Source: Candidatus Accumulibacter contiguus (lineage in GTDB: Bacteria > Pseudomonadota > Gammaproteobacteria > Burkholderiales > Rhodocyclaceae). From it: a DNA stretch of 64,000 bases. The position numbers and the translations under genes are program-made. How positions within the stretch are numbered: position 1 is the stretch's first letter; the number at the start of each line of letters is the position of its first letter. Location of the stretch: NCBI RefSeq assembly GCF_012940005.1, contig NZ_SPMX01000060.1:1-64000 (forward strand). Reading direction: 5' to 3'. Of the stretch, positions 21,203-30,827 are shown piece after piece. Under the pieces are notes generated by a model that was not told the origin of the DNA, made no database searches, and worked only from the letters and a program-made list of their open reading frames with translations.

Positions 21203-23635
21203 TCAGTGGTCGATCTGGCGCCCTTCCAGATCTCCGATCAGGCGGTTCAGGCCGGCATTGTCCGGCAACATCTCGGCGAGCAGCCTGGCGTAGCGCAGGG
21301 CGGCTGGATGGTCGCCCGACTCGCGACTGATCGAGAGCAATGCGCCGAGAATGTCGACATCGTTCGGATGCCGCTGCTTGGCGCTGCGCAGCAGCGCCAG
21401 CGCCTGCTCGCGCTTGCCGGAAGAATCGACTGCGATGGCTTGCACATAGGCATAGCGTGCGTTGTCCGGGGCAAACCTGGCGGCCTTGGCGAATTCCCTG
21501 AGCGCATCGGCCTGCTCGCCCTTGCGCGTCAGCAACAGGCCGAGCGCGTGATGCAGGTCGGCATCGCGAGGCAGCACCGCCAGACCCCGGCGCAGGGTCT
21601 CTTCCGCTGCCGGCTCGCGCCCGAGTTGGCGAAATGCATCGGCGAGATTGACGTAGGCACCGCTGAAGCCCTTGTCAAGCGCGATGGCGCGTTCGAAAGC
21701 CGCAATCGCTGCGTCGGCGCGTCCTTGCCGCAAACGCAGGTTGCCAAGGTTGACCTGCCCGGAAGGCCAGTCGGCCTCCAGCGCCAGCGCCGTCTCGTAC
21801 TCCTGCAGCGCAGCCGCACGAGCGGCACGCTTCCCCTCTGGAAGTTGCGTATCCGGCACATCGGCGAGGATGCGTGCAGCTTCGATGCGCACGCCACGCA
21901 CCGGGTCCGAGAGTAGCGGTGCGCCACTGCGCACGCGGTTGACCGGATCGGCCGGCGCGATCATGCCAAGTGCGGCGACACGCAGCGACGGGTCGGCGTC
22001 GTGCAGCAGCGCGCGCGCGGCCGGCAGGGTGGCGGGACTGGCATAGGGCTGTGCCAGCGTCGCGGCAGTCGCCCGGACGATTGCCGGTGCCGTCGGGTTG
22101 GCGGCGAGTTCGAGCAGACTCGGCAAGGCACGCAGGCCCTGCGTCTCGCCGGCGTGCAGGGTACTTCCGTAGTGCGGTCGCTCGCGCCAGCGCTTGCCGT
22201 ACCAGCGGTCCATGGCACTGGCCGCCCACTGCGCGGTCTTGTTGGTGTGACACTGTGTGCAGGCATTCGGGCTGCCGAAAGCGATCGAGAGGTCGGGACG
22301 CGGGATACGCAGGCTGTGATCCTGGCGAGCGTGGATCACCATGTAGTTCTGCGTCGGCATGTGGCAGGTCACGCACTGCGTACCCTTGCCACCAGCGAGG
22401 TGCTGGTGATGCTTGAACGCATCGAACTCGGCGGCAGCGTGACAACGGGTGCACAGCGCGTTGCCTGCGGCGCGCAGCTTCTGCGCGTGCGGCTCATGGC
22501 AATCCATGCAGGTGACACCGTTCTGATGCATCCTGCTCTGCAGGAACGAACCCCAGACATAGACCTCTTCACGTTGCTGGCCATCGGCATGGTAGTTGGG
22601 CGCGGTAAGCATCGCCAGGCGATGGCTGTCTTCGAGCGTTGCGCCGGGCTTGCGGTCTTCGCTGAGCGTCGAGCGGCGGGCGTGACAGGCAGCGCAACTG
22701 TTCATTCCGGCAGGGTCGGCCGGGCGGTCGCGCACCGCGAACCTGGCGTCTTCGGTCGGGAATTTCCACGCTTCGTTCCAACGGCTTTGCAATGTCGGCA
22801 GGCCCTTGCTGCCCTGGGGAGGATAGGGCGCCCGGGCCTGCCGGGCCCAGTCGAGGTGCGCGGATGCGGGGCCGTGGCAGGATTCGCAGGCAACATTGAT
22901 TTCGCTGAAAGTGGTCTGGTAGGTCTTGCTGGCCGCGTCGTAGCCCTTGTGCAGATCGGTCGAATGGCACTCGGCGCACTGCAGCGCCCAGTTATGGTAA
23001 ACACCGGTCCAGTGCAGGGGATCCCGGTAATCCATTTTCTGCCTTGGATAGAGGTGGAACCAGCGCTGGCCTCCCTCACCTTGCGGCCGCGCATCCCAGG
23101 CAATCGGCAGCACCTGATAACGCCCGCCGGGAAACGGGATCAGGTACTGCTGCAAGGGATAGACGCCGAAGGTGTAGCGGATTTCGTAGTCGGTCAGCTT
23201 GCCGTCCGGGCCATCGCTGTGCACCATGAACTTGTCGCCGCGCTTGAAGAAGGTGGACTCGACGCCGTCCTTCCTGAATTTGGCGTTGGCAAAATCACCG
23301 CGCACGCTGGCGGCCGTCGCCTCCTGCATCGCGAGCTGATGATGCGAACCCGACCACGCCTGGAATTCGCTTTCATGGCAGGTCTTGCAGGTCTCGGCAC
23401 CGACGTAGCTGGCGGCCGCGACTGCCGCCACCGCCTCGGTGACGGCTGCAGGCAAGGCCGACGAGGCGACTGCCGGGGCTGGCACCTTTGCCGATCTGAC
23501 CCAGAACAGCGTCCCGGCGGCGACCAGCAGGGTCAGTACCAGGGCGACGGCAATCCAGAGCCGGCGCTGCGGCCTCTGTCCTGCTGGGGGTGTCGGCGCC
23601 GCTGCGGCGGGGGTGCGCCTGGTTCGTCTGCTCAT
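21203..23635 (-). CDS. membrane-anchored multiheme (8 CxxCH) cytochrome c with C-terminal TPRs
   Basis: With start ATG 23635 (MSRRTRRTPAAA) the protein has 810 residues. A transmembrane anchor (LWIAVALVLTLLVAAGTLFW, about 26-45) precedes a periplasmic cytochrome domain. Eight CxxCH haem sites are visible: CKTCH, CAECH, CESCH, CAACH, CMDCH, CTRCH, CVTCH and CTQCH. Next comes a HEAT-like helical stretch (NPTAPAIVRATAATLAQ; DADPSLRVAALGMIAP) and at least four tetratricopeptide repeats from about residue 630. The cytochrome part resembles the cytochrome c554/NrfA-like multihaem group found with TPRs. The substrate is unknown; it may be a redox partner or reductase of nitrogen or sulfur oxyanions. 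No c-type maturation genes or quinol oxidase lie nearby. Confidence 0.85.
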   Translation of the reverse strand: MSRRTRRTPAAAAPTPPAGQRPQRRLWIAVALVLTLLVAAGTLFWVRSAKVPAPAVASSALPAAVTEAVAAVAAASYVGAETCKTCHESEFQAWSGSHHQLAMQEATAASVRGDFANAKFRKDGVESTFFKRGDKFMVHSDGPDGKLTDYEIRYTFGVYPLQQYLIPFPGGRYQVLPIAWDARPQGEGGQRWFHLYPRQKMDYRDPLHWTGVYHNWALQCAECHSTDLHKGYDAASKTYQTTFSEINVACESCHGPASAHLDWARQARAPYPPQGSKGLPTLQSRWNEAWKFPTEDARFAVRDRPADPAGMNSCAACHARRSTLSEDRKPGATLEDSHRLAMLTAPNYHADGQQREEVYVWGSFLQSRMHQNGVTCMDCHEPHAQKLRAAGNALCTRCHAAAEFDAFKHHQHLAGGKGTQCVTCHMPTQNYMVIHARQDHSLRIPRPDLSIAFGSPNACTQCHTNKTAQWAASAMDRWYGKRWRERPHYGSTLHAGETQGLRALPSLLELAANPTAPAIVRATAATLAQPYASPATLPAARALLHDADPSLRVAALGMIAPADPVNRVRSGAPLLSDPVRGVRIEAARILADVPDTQLPEGKRAARAAALQEYETALALEADWPSGQVNLGNLRLRQGRADAAIAAFERAIALDKGFSGAYVNLADAFRQLGREPAAEETLRRGLAVLPRDADLHHALGLLLTRKGEQADALREFAKAARFAPDNARYAYVQAIAVDSSGKREQALALLRSAKQRHPNDVDILGALLSISRESGDHPAALRYARLLAEMLPDNAGLNRLIGDLEGRQIDH

Positions 23636-23944
23636 CTGAGATATGCTTGCTGCCAAAGTGAAGCGAGCGGCAAACAGGCGAAACCACTGCCTGTCTTCTC
23701 GGGAGAATGCAATGTATCGCCCACCATCCTTGCGGTCAATCATCGCAAAGCCATCAGGAGTTCACCGCGCGAGATGAGTCGATTGCTTCCCTGGCATGGC
23801 GGGACTACCGTCTCGAACGGTTACCCTGGTACGATGTTGCCGGGGCATCTTTGCTGGTCGAGAGGCCCCTCCTCGAAGAATCGCCATAGAATCCCGCCTG
23901 CGTGGATGTAACCGCTCTGCCAAGGCCGGCGGGAGTCAGGAGGA
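23636..23944. other. 309-nt divergent intergenic region
   Basis: The gap between the multihaem cytochrome and the adenylate cyclase genes must contain both promoters. I see a possible minus-10 TAGAAT at 23887-23892 for the cyclase, without a convincing minus-35, and AGGAGG at 23938-23943. No conserved small gene or strong hairpin stands out. Confidence 0.3.
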
Positions 23945-25216
23945 ATGGTGAAGAACAGCAGTGCCCTGGGTGATTTCGTCTACACCGATGTCGAATTTCG
24001 CCAGTATCGTCGCCTCCGGGCGGTGCGCTTGCTGCATGCCGGAGTCGGATTTCTGCTCGCCTATGCGATCGCATGGAGTGTCGTTGCGCTGATGCGGGGC
24101 GACTGGCCGACACTGATCCTGCAGGGAATTTCGGGCGCTGGGGCGGCCTGGGTATGGTTCTGCCTCTCCCGCGGTCGGCTCGGACTTGCCGGTCACAGCT
24201 ATTTCTGCATCGTCATTCCGGTCGTCGCAGGGATGATTGCGCTCGAAGGGGTGACCGGTCCATTTCTCAGCATGAGCCATTACCACCTGCTGCCGCTGAT
24301 CGTCGGCGCATATCTCTTGTTCTTCGAGCACAGTCAGCGCGGGCGGCGGGTGTATGTAGGCGCCTGTGTGCTGATCTTCGTTTCCGTCGAACTGGCTCTC
24401 GTGAGCTTGCCGCCACTGGGTCTGGCCTATGACTCCGAGGCGCAACGAACAGGCCGCTGGATACTCTCGCTGGCGAATTTCGCTTCGCTGATCTGGGTGG
24501 CCCGGCTTTTCGTGGCCGATCTGGCGGAAGCCGAGAAACAACTCGCCAGTGCCAATGCGCGCATGGAAGCACTCCTTGAAAACATGTTGCCGGCGACGAT
24601 CAGCCAGCGCTTGCGCCGCGAGGGACGCACCTTTGCCGATGCCTTCGGGGAATGCAGCGTGCTCTTTGCAGACATCGTCGGCTACACCGCGCTGTCCGAA
24701 TCGCTGCCCAATGTGGTTGGTCTCCTGGATGCCATCTTTACACGTTTCGATGATCTCACCGAGCAAGGCGGGCTGGAAAAGATCAAGACGATTGGCGATG
24801 CGTACATGGTCGCAGCGGGCATTCCCGAAGCACGTCCCGATCATGCCGTCGCAGCCGCGGAACTGGCTTTGCGGATGCAGACGGCGATCAAGGATTTCCC
24901 TGGGCTGGAGATCCGTATCGGTATCAATTCGGGTGCAGTAGTGGCTGGCGTGATCGGAAAGAAGCGCTTCATCTACGACCTCTGGGGCGACACGGTCAAT
25001 ATCGCCGCGCGCATGGAATCGCAGGGAATATCCGGCGAGATTCAGATCAGCGACGCGACGCGCGCCTTGCTGCCACCCGACTTCATCTGCAAGGATCGTG
25101 GCGAGATTGCAGTCAAGGGCAAAGGCCGGATGCGCGTTTTTCTTCTCAAAGGCCGCGCGACACGGACCAATTCAAGAGGTTCTGCGGATCCAGCAGTTCC
25201 AAATTTAAGCCCATAG
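23945..25216 (+). CDS. membrane class III adenylate cyclase
   Basis: The 423-residue protein has an N-terminal membrane domain of about six helices (residues 25-200) and a C-terminal class III cyclase domain. The metal-binding Asp residues are in CSVLFADIVGYTAL and KTIGDAYMVAAG. The substrate-specifying Lys (EKIKTIGDAY) and Asp (YDLWGDTVNIAARMES) are those of adenylate rather than guanylate cyclases. A coiled linker (AEAEKQLASANARMEALLEN) joins the parts, as in dimeric signalling cyclases. AGGAGG at 23938-23943 lies only 1 nt from ATG 23945, so the in-frame GTG at 23948 is an alternative start. The sensed signal is unknown. Confidence 0.88.
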   Translation: MVKNSSALGDFVYTDVEFRQYRRLRAVRLLHAGVGFLLAYAIAWSVVALMRGDWPTLILQGISGAGAAWVWFCLSRGRLGLAGHSYFCIVIPVVAGMIALEGVTGPFLSMSHYHLLPLIVGAYLLFFEHSQRGRRVYVGACVLIFVSVELALVSLPPLGLAYDSEAQRTGRWILSLANFASLIWVARLFVADLAEAEKQLASANARMEALLENMLPATISQRLRREGRTFADAFGECSVLFADIVGYTALSESLPNVVGLLDAIFTRFDDLTEQGGLEKIKTIGDAYMVAAGIPEARPDHAVAAAELALRMQTAIKDFPGLEIRIGINSGAVVAGVIGKKRFIYDLWGDTVNIAARMESQGISGEIQISDATRALLPPDFICKDRGEIAVKGKGRMRVFLLKGRATRTNSRGSADPAVPNLSP

Positions 25217-25321
25217 TGACGAGTGGCCTGGGATTCATGGTGCATTCGGCCACACAGTTCCTGGTCAATGACTTGGTCATTCTGGGCATCGCCGTGATCG
25301 CCATCATCGCTTTTGCGCGAG

Positions 25322-26257
25322 TCACTCACTGCCGTTCTGTTTCTGAATCGCCGCTTTGAGGTTTTCTTCCCCGATCTCCGGACAGACCTTTTCGATGAAC
25401 GCCAGCGCATAGCTGCGCAGATAGGTGCCGCGGCGCACAGCCAGACGGGTGGTGCTTTCCGGGAACAGGTGCGGCACCGGGATCAGCGCCAGGTTGCGGT
25501 CCTTGAAGCCGTCGTAGGCCATTGATGCGACGATGCCTACGCCGAGGTCGAGTTCGACATAGGTCTTGATCACATCGGCATCAATCGCCGAAAGCACGAT
25601 GTCCGGCACGACGCCAGCGTCGGCAAAAGCCTTGTCGATATGCGTCCGGCCGGTAAAGCCCTCATGATAGGTGATGATCGGATACTCGCCGATCAACTCC
25701 AGCGTCAGGTCCTTGACCTTCAGGAGGGGGTGGCCGTAGGGAACGATCACCGCGTGGTACCAGCGATAGAACGGGAAGGTGACCAATTCCGGCACCTTAT
25801 CGAGTCGTTCGGTGGCGATGCCGACATCGGCTTCGCCCGCCACGAGCTGTTCGGCGATGTCCACCGGACTGCCCTGGTGCAGTGCGAGATGCACGCGCGG
25901 ATAATCGGTCTTGAACCACTTGATGATCTGCGGCAGCGCATAGCGCGCCTGGGTGTGCGTGGTGGCGACCACGAAATGGCCACTTTCCCGACTGGCAAAC
26001 TGGTCGGCAATACGGCGCAGGTTCTGGGTGTCCAGCAGAATCCGGTTCACCACTTCAACCAGTTCCTTGCCTGGCTCGGTCAGTCCCAGCAGACGCTTGC
26101 CACGGCGTACGAAGATCTCGATGCCGAGTTCGTCCTCGAGGTCCTTGATATGCTTGCTGACCCCCGGTTGCGAGGTGTACAACGCACTTGCCACCTCGGT
26201 CAGGTTGAAATCCTGGCGCAGCGTTTCGCGAATGATGCGAAGTTGCTGAAAGTTCAT
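25322..26257 (-). CDS. cysB: LysR-type transcriptional regulator CysB
   Basis: CysB is the activator of sulfate uptake and cysteine synthesis genes, responding to O- or N-acetylserine. The 311-residue protein has the LysR helix-turn-helix at the N-terminus (MNFQQLRIIRETLRQDFNLT; SQPGVSKHIKDLEDELG) and a periplasmic-binding-like effector domain with VVATTHTQARYALP and EADVGIATERLD, both characteristic of CysB/Cbl. It is the last gene of sbp-cysT-cysW-cysA-cysB, 9 nt after cysA, so the activator is probably made with the transporter it controls. Confidence 0.93.
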   Translation of the reverse strand: MNFQQLRIIRETLRQDFNLTEVASALYTSQPGVSKHIKDLEDELGIEIFVRRGKRLLGLTEPGKELVEVVNRILLDTQNLRRIADQFASRESGHFVVATTHTQARYALPQIIKWFKTDYPRVHLALHQGSPVDIAEQLVAGEADVGIATERLDKVPELVTFPFYRWYHAVIVPYGHPLLKVKDLTLELIGEYPIITYHEGFTGRTHIDKAFADAGVVPDIVLSAIDADVIKTYVELDLGVGIVASMAYDGFKDRNLALIPVPHLFPESTTRLAVRRGTYLRSYALAFIEKVCPEIGEENLKAAIQKQNGSE

Positions 26258-26266
26258 CGGGTTTCC

Positions 26267-27328
26267 TCAAGCCGCCTGCGCTTCGGCCTGGAAGACGCGG
26301 ATATGGCGTGGGCGCAGCAACACCTGGTCTCCCTTGCCAAGACCCAGCAGGCGGAAGGAATCGCGCGCGATCGAGACCTCGACCAGTTCGCCGTCGGAGC
26401 GGCTCAGCTCAATCTGCGCGCTGGGCCCGACCGAGACGACGCGGACGATCGTCGCCGGCAGGCCGTCACGCTCAGCCCAACCCGGCACCAGCTCGAACTC
26501 GTGCGGACGCACGAAGGCCACCGCCTTGCCGTCGTTGCCGTCGGCGGCACCGACCTGGTGCTCGCCCAGGTGCAGCTGTCCGTCCTCGACCCGGCCATGA
26601 AACAGATTGACCGAGCCGAGAAAGTTGGCGACGAAAGGTGTCGCCGGATGGTCATATACGGACTCGGGCGTACCAATCTGCTCGACCTTTCCCTTGTTGA
26701 TCAAGACTACCCGGTCCGAGACCTCGAGCGCTTCTTCCTGGTCGTGGGTGACGAAAACGCTGGTGACGTGGATTTCGTCGTGCAACTGCCGCAACCAGCG
26801 CCGCAATTCCTTGCGCACCTTGGCATCAAGGGCGCCGAAAGGTTCGTCGAGCAGCAACACCTTCGGCTCCACTGCCAGTGCACGCGCCAGTGCAATGCGT
26901 TGGCGCTGACCGCCTGAAAGCTGGGTCGGGTAGCGGTCGGCCAGCCAGTCGAGTTGCACCAACTCGAGCAGACGCTTCACCCTGCGCCTGATCTCCGCTT
27001 CGGCGGGACGGTAGCGCCGCGGCTTGACGCGCAGGCCGAAAGCGACGTTATCGAAAACGCTCATGTGGCGAAACAGCGCATAGTGCTGGAAGACGAAACC
27101 GACCTGGCGATCACGGGCGTGGCGAGCCGAGGTATCGTCGCCTGCGAGCAGGATCTGGCCCTGATCGGCGTATTCGAGGCCGGCGATGATGCGCAGCAAT
27201 GTCGTCTTGCCGCAACCCGACGGTCCCAGCAGGGCGACCAGTTCACCGGAAGGAATTTCGATCGAGACGTCGTCGAGCGCCTTGAAAGCGCCGAACTGCT
27301 TGCTGATGTTGCGGATGGCGATGCTCAT
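26267..27328 (-). CDS. cysA: sulfate/thiosulfate ABC transporter ATP-binding protein
   Basis: The ATPase of the CysTWA sulfate importer, 353 residues. Walker A is [16 protein letters not shown] (about residues 34-49), the signature is [17 protein letters not shown], and Walker B is [15 protein letters not shown]. The C-terminal regulatory TOBE-like domain follows ([10 protein letters not shown]). The start lies 3 nt after the cysW stop. Sulfate specificity comes from sequence family and from the neighbouring sbp, cysT, cysW and cysB. Confidence 0.96.
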   Translation of the reverse strand: MSIAIRNISKQFGAFKALDDVSIEIPSGELVALLGPSGCGKTTLLRIIAGLEYADQGQILLAGDDTSARHARDRQVGFVFQHYALFRHMSVFDNVAFGLRVKPRRYRPAEAEIRRRVKRLLELVQLDWLADRYPTQLSGGQRQRIALARALAVEPKVLLLDEPFGALDAKVRKELRRWLRQLHDEIHVTSVFVTHDQEEALEVSDRVVLINKGKVEQIGTPESVYDHPATPFVANFLGSVNLFHGRVEDGQLHLGEHQVGAADGNDGKAVAFVRPHEFELVPGWAERDGLPATIVRVVSVGPSAQIELSRSDGELVEVSIARDSFRLLGLGKGDQVLLRPRHIRVFQAEAQAA

Positions 27329-27331
27329 GGC

Positions 27332-28225
27332 TCATTCTCCGGAAAGTTCATTTTTCTCTTGCTGCTGCCGATGCGTCTGCCGCTCGACCAGCGTTTTCAG
27401 CCCGAGCGTGACGATCGCCAGCAGAGCCAGCAGCGAGGCCACGGCAAAGGCTGCGGCGTAGTTGTATTCGTTGTAGAGAATCTCGACGTGCAGCGGCAGG
27501 GTATTGGTCATCCCGCGAATATGCCCGGAGACCACCGACACCGCGCCGAACTCGCCCATCGCACGCGCGTTGCACAGAATCACCCCGTACAGCAGGCCCC
27601 ATTTGATGCTGGGCAGCGTGGTGTACCAGAACATCTGCCAACCGGAAGCGCCGAGGACGACCGCCGCTTCCTCTTCTTCCGAGCCCTGCGCTTCCATCAG
27701 CGGAATCAGCTCACGGGCGACGAAAGGGAAAGTGACGAAGATCGTCGCCAGCACGATCCCGGGCAGGGCGAAGATGATCTTGATGTCGTGTGCCTGCAGC
27801 CAGGGGCCGAACCAGCCCTGCGCGCCGAACATCAACACGTAGATCAGGCCCGAGATCACCGGCGACACGGAAAAAGGCAGGTCGATCAGGGTGATCAGCA
27901 GGCGCTTGCCGGAGAACTCGAACTTGGCGATCGCCCATGAGGCGGCGACCCCGAACACCAGGTTCAGCGGAACCGCGACCAGAGCGACCAGCACCGTCAG
28001 CGTAATCGCCGAGCGGGCATCCGGGTGGACCAGCGCCGCTGCGTAAGCCCCCCAACCCTTGCGCAAGGCTTCGGCAAAAACCGTCGCCAGCGGCAGCAGC
28101 AAAAATACGGCGAAGAAGGTCAGCGCGATGCCGATCAGCACCCCCTTCACCCAGGCTGGCTCGTGCGTGCTGAGTGTCTCATGACGCGCCAGGCTGCCGG
28201 GTTTCAAGGCAATCGTTCCACTCAT
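27332..28225 (-). CDS. cysW: sulfate ABC transporter permease CysW
   Basis: The inner-membrane permease partner of CysT, with about six helices and the EAA cytoplasmic loop ([20 protein letters not shown]). I chose ATG 28225 ([16 protein letters not shown], 297 residues) because it follows the cysT stop by 1 nt; a longer open frame extends to 28273 inside cysT. The conserved [20 protein letters not shown] segment is typical of CysW. Confidence 0.94.
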   Translation of the reverse strand: MSGTIALKPGSLARHETLSTHEPAWVKGVLIGIALTFFAVFLLLPLATVFAEALRKGWGAYAAALVHPDARSAITLTVLVALVAVPLNLVFGVAASWAIAKFEFSGKRLLITLIDLPFSVSPVISGLIYVLMFGAQGWFGPWLQAHDIKIIFALPGIVLATIFVTFPFVARELIPLMEAQGSEEEEAAVVLGASGWQMFWYTTLPSIKWGLLYGVILCNARAMGEFGAVSVVSGHIRGMTNTLPLHVEILYNEYNYAAAFAVASLLALLAIVTLGLKTLVERQTHRQQQEKNELSGE

Positions 28226-28226
28226 C

Positions 28227-29063
28227 TCAGGCCTCTGCCGTGTATCGTTGCTGCATCCAGCCCTGCAGCGCATTGATGATCAGCAGCAGGATGAAGGAGA
28301 TGACCAGCATCACCGAAGCAACCGCGGTGGCGCCGGCGTAGTCGTACTGTTCGAGCTTGGTGATGATCAACAGTGGCGTGATCTCGGAGACCATCGGTAC
28401 ATTGCCGGCGATGAAGATCACCGATCCGTATTCGCCGACGGCGCGGGCGAAGGCCATCGCGAAACCGGTCAGCAGTGCCGGGGTGATGTGCGGCAGGATG
28501 ACCTTGACGAAGGTCTGCCAGCGCGAGGCCCCGAGGCCGGCGGCGGCTTCCTCGACTTCCTTTTCGAGGTCGGCGAGCACCGGTTGTACCGTACGCACGA
28601 CAAACGGCAGGCCGATGAAGACCAGTGCCAGCAACACCCCGTAAGGCGTGTACGCGATCTCGATTCCGAACCTCTTGAGCAGTTCGCCGACCGGGCCATT
28701 CTCCGCGTAGATGGTTGCCAAGGCGATGCCGGCCACCGCCGTCGGCAGGGCAAAAGGCAGGTCCACCAGAGCATCGACCAGGCCCTTGCCGGGAAAGCGG
28801 TAGCGTACCAGCACCCAGGCAAAGATCAGGCCGAAAATGACATTGATGCCGGCCGCCAGCAGCGAGGCGCCAAAGCTGAGCTGATACGAAGCGAGCACGC
28901 GCGGACTACTGACCGCAGACCAGAAAGCATCCCAGCCGAGGGTCAGCGTCTTGGCACCGACTGCTGTGAGCGGAATCAGCACGATCAGGGTCAGATAGAC
29001 CAGCGTGTAGCCCATCGCCAGGCCAAAGCCCGGCAAGGGACTGAAGCGCTTCAGGCTGGCCAT
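28227..29063 (-). CDS. cysT: sulfate ABC transporter permease CysT (CysU)
   Basis: A 278-residue permease with six predicted helices and the EAA loop ([20 protein letters not shown]). The start ATG 29063 begins [21 protein letters not shown] 102-nt gap with a perfect hairpin separates it from sbp, whereas the later genes are nearly contiguous. It probably forms the CysTW heterodimer with the next gene. Confidence 0.95.
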   Translation of the reverse strand: MASLKRFSPLPGFGLAMGYTLVYLTLIVLIPLTAVGAKTLTLGWDAFWSAVSSPRVLASYQLSFGASLLAAGINVIFGLIFAWVLVRYRFPGKGLVDALVDLPFALPTAVAGIALATIYAENGPVGELLKRFGIEIAYTPYGVLLALVFIGLPFVVRTVQPVLADLEKEVEEAAAGLGASRWQTFVKVILPHITPALLTGFAMAFARAVGEYGSVIFIAGNVPMVSEITPLLIITKLEQYDYAGATAVASVMLVISFILLLIINALQGWMQQRYTAEA

Positions 29064-29120
29064 GCCGGCCTCGACAAAGACAAGAACTTGTTCATTTTCT
29101 CTTTCTGCTGCAGTGGATTC

Positions 29121-29140
29121 CTCCGACGATTCAGTCGGAG
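29121..29140 (-). promoter_or_regulatory. intercistronic hairpin between sbp and cysT
   Basis: A perfect 7-bp inverted repeat (CTCCGAC / GTCGGAG) with a 6-nt loop lies between sbp and cysT and has no U-tract. Next to it are two imperfect 12-nt direct repeats, GTTTCAAGCGAG and GTTTCAAACGAG (plus strand). Such hairpins in transporter operons often stabilise the binding-protein mRNA so that it is made in excess over the permease; that role is inferred here. Confidence 0.5.
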
Positions 29141-29165
29141 TTTCAAGCGAGGTTTCAAACGAGAT

Positions 29166-30175
29166 TCAACGTCTTCCGCCGGGAACGTAGATCTGGTCGA
29201 AGATGCCGCCGTCCGAGAAATGCAGCTTCTGGGCATTCCGCCAACCACCGAAAATATCGTCGATGGTGACCAGGTTGACCTTGCCGAACTGCTTGGCGTA
29301 CCTGGCGGCAACCTTGGCGTCGCGCGGCCGGTAATAGTGTTTGGCAGCGATTTCCTGGCCTTCGGGCGAGTACAGGTATTCGAGGTAGGCCTGCGCGACC
29401 TTGCGCGTCCCCCGCTTGTCGACCACTTTGTCAACCACGGAAACCGGTGGCTCGGCAAGAATCGACAAGGACGGCGTGACGATCTCGAACTTGTCCGGCC
29501 CGAGTTCCTTGATCGCCAGGTAGGCTTCGTTCTCCCAGGCAAGCAGCACGTCGCCGATGCCGCGCTCGACGAAGGTGGTCGTCGAACCGCGTGCTCCGGA
29601 ATCGAGCACCTTGACGTTGCCGTAGATCTGGCCAACGAACTCTTTGGCCCGGGCTTCGTTGCCGCCGGCTTGCTTCAGCGCATAGGCCCAGGCAGCGAGG
29701 TAATTCCAGCGCGCGCCGCCAGAAGTCTTGGGGTTGGGGGTGACGATCGAGACGCCGGGCTTGACCAGATCGTTCCAGTCCTTGATGGCTTTGGGGTTGC
29801 CCTTGCGGACCAGGAAGACGATCGTCGAGGTGTAGGGCGCGGCGTTGTTGGGCAGCCGCTTCTGCCAGTCGAGCGGCACGATGCCCTTGTCGGCGATGGC
29901 GTCGATGTCATAGGCCAGCGCCAGGGTGACCACGTCGCATCGATGCCGTCGATCACCGAGCGCGCCTGTTTGCCGGAACCGCCATGCGAAGCGTTCACTT
30001 TGAGCGTATCACCGGTCTTGCCCTGCCAGTGTTTGGCAAAAGCGGCGTTGAAGTCCTGGTACAACTCGCGGGTGGGGTCGTAGGAGACGTTCAAAAGAGA
30101 GATGTCGGCAGCGACCGCACTGCCGATAATCAGTGCGCTGGTCAGCAGGCCGGCAAGAAGACGTTTCAACTTCAT
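29166..30175 (-). CDS. sbp: sulfate-binding periplasmic protein, frameshifted
   Basis: The periplasmic sulfate-binding protein of the CysTWA importer. ATG 30175 starts a clear signal peptide ([20 protein letters not shown], then [20 protein letters not shown]). The frame breaks near 29936: the sequence reads [11 protein letters not shown], while the family has [20 protein letters not shown]. One missing G (GCGACGTG instead of GCGGACGTG) explains it. The rest, including [16 protein letters not shown], continues for 256 residues to 29166. The restored protein has about 336 residues, the normal length. A sequence error is likelier than loss, since the rest of the operon is intact. Confidence 0.88.
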
Positions 30176-30206
30176 GAGAACTCCGTTCAATCAATGGGTG
30201 GGACGG

Positions 30207-30258
30207 AGTCTAGGAGAGCGCTGCACGACAGCCAACGAATCTTTGCTTATGAGCTTAT
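30207..30258 (-). promoter_or_regulatory. candidate CysB-type promoter of the sbp-cysTWA-cysB operon
   Basis: On the minus strand TTGGCT (30235-30230) and TAGACT (30212-30207) are separated by exactly 17 nt, about 30 nt before the sbp start. Each hexamer matches 4 of 6 consensus bases. Just upstream of the minus-35 lies a direct repeat GCTTAT-GA-GCTTAT (30245-30258, plus strand), placed where CysB activation sites usually lie. No experiment supports it. Confidence 0.4.
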
Positions 30259-30435
30259 ACGGAGGCAGCGCGGAATCTGCTTCGCTGGCAGAGTTGCTGA
30301 TCCAAAATATAACGCCTTCCCGGCGGGATCTTGTAGCATTGCCGGTCAGTGGCGGCTGTAAGCGACATCGCGTCGCCACCACAACAGCGAATGCTGTCCT
30401 CCAGGCTGGCAACTACGCGAAAAGGGTTCATCACC

Positions 30436-30721
30436 ATGCTACTGACTCTCGAATTGCTCCTCATTCTGGTCGATGGTACCGGTGGCGCTGTCGATCGGCG
30501 TCCCGCCGGGCTTCGTCGTCGCTTTTGCTGCGGCCAGCTACGGCTACTACATCCTGCCGACCTACCCGAGCGACCTGGCGGCCATCCAGTTCGATCGTTC
30601 AGGCACCACCCACATCGGCAAGTACCTGATCAACCACAGTTTCATTGCGCCTGGCCTGATCGGTGTCGGCACTTCGTGCATCATCGGCTACCTGCTGGCG
30701 ACAGCACGCGGGCTGGTGTAA
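30436..30721 (+). pseudogene. internally deleted remnant of an anaerobic C4-dicarboxylate transporter (Dcu family)
   Basis: From ATG 30436 the first 12 codons read [12 protein letters not shown], like the first helix of DcuA/DcuB. Then the reading jumps, in another frame from about 30473, to the last 80 residues of the family: [53 protein letters not shown]. Normal Dcu proteins have about 430-450 residues, so roughly 350 codons are missing. A purine-rich GAAAAGGG ribosome site remains 8-15 nt before the ATG. The C-terminal piece alone is an open frame from 30473. This is either a genuine internal deletion or an assembly collapse. No function is expected from what is left. Confidence 0.8.
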
Positions 30722-30827
30722 GCCGAAGCCGACGCGGCAGGCAATCGATTTTGCCCCTCTTTGACCCCGTTGACCGCAACTCGCCGTTTACCTGCTCATT
30801 GCGTTTCATTTGGAGATGGGCCAAATC

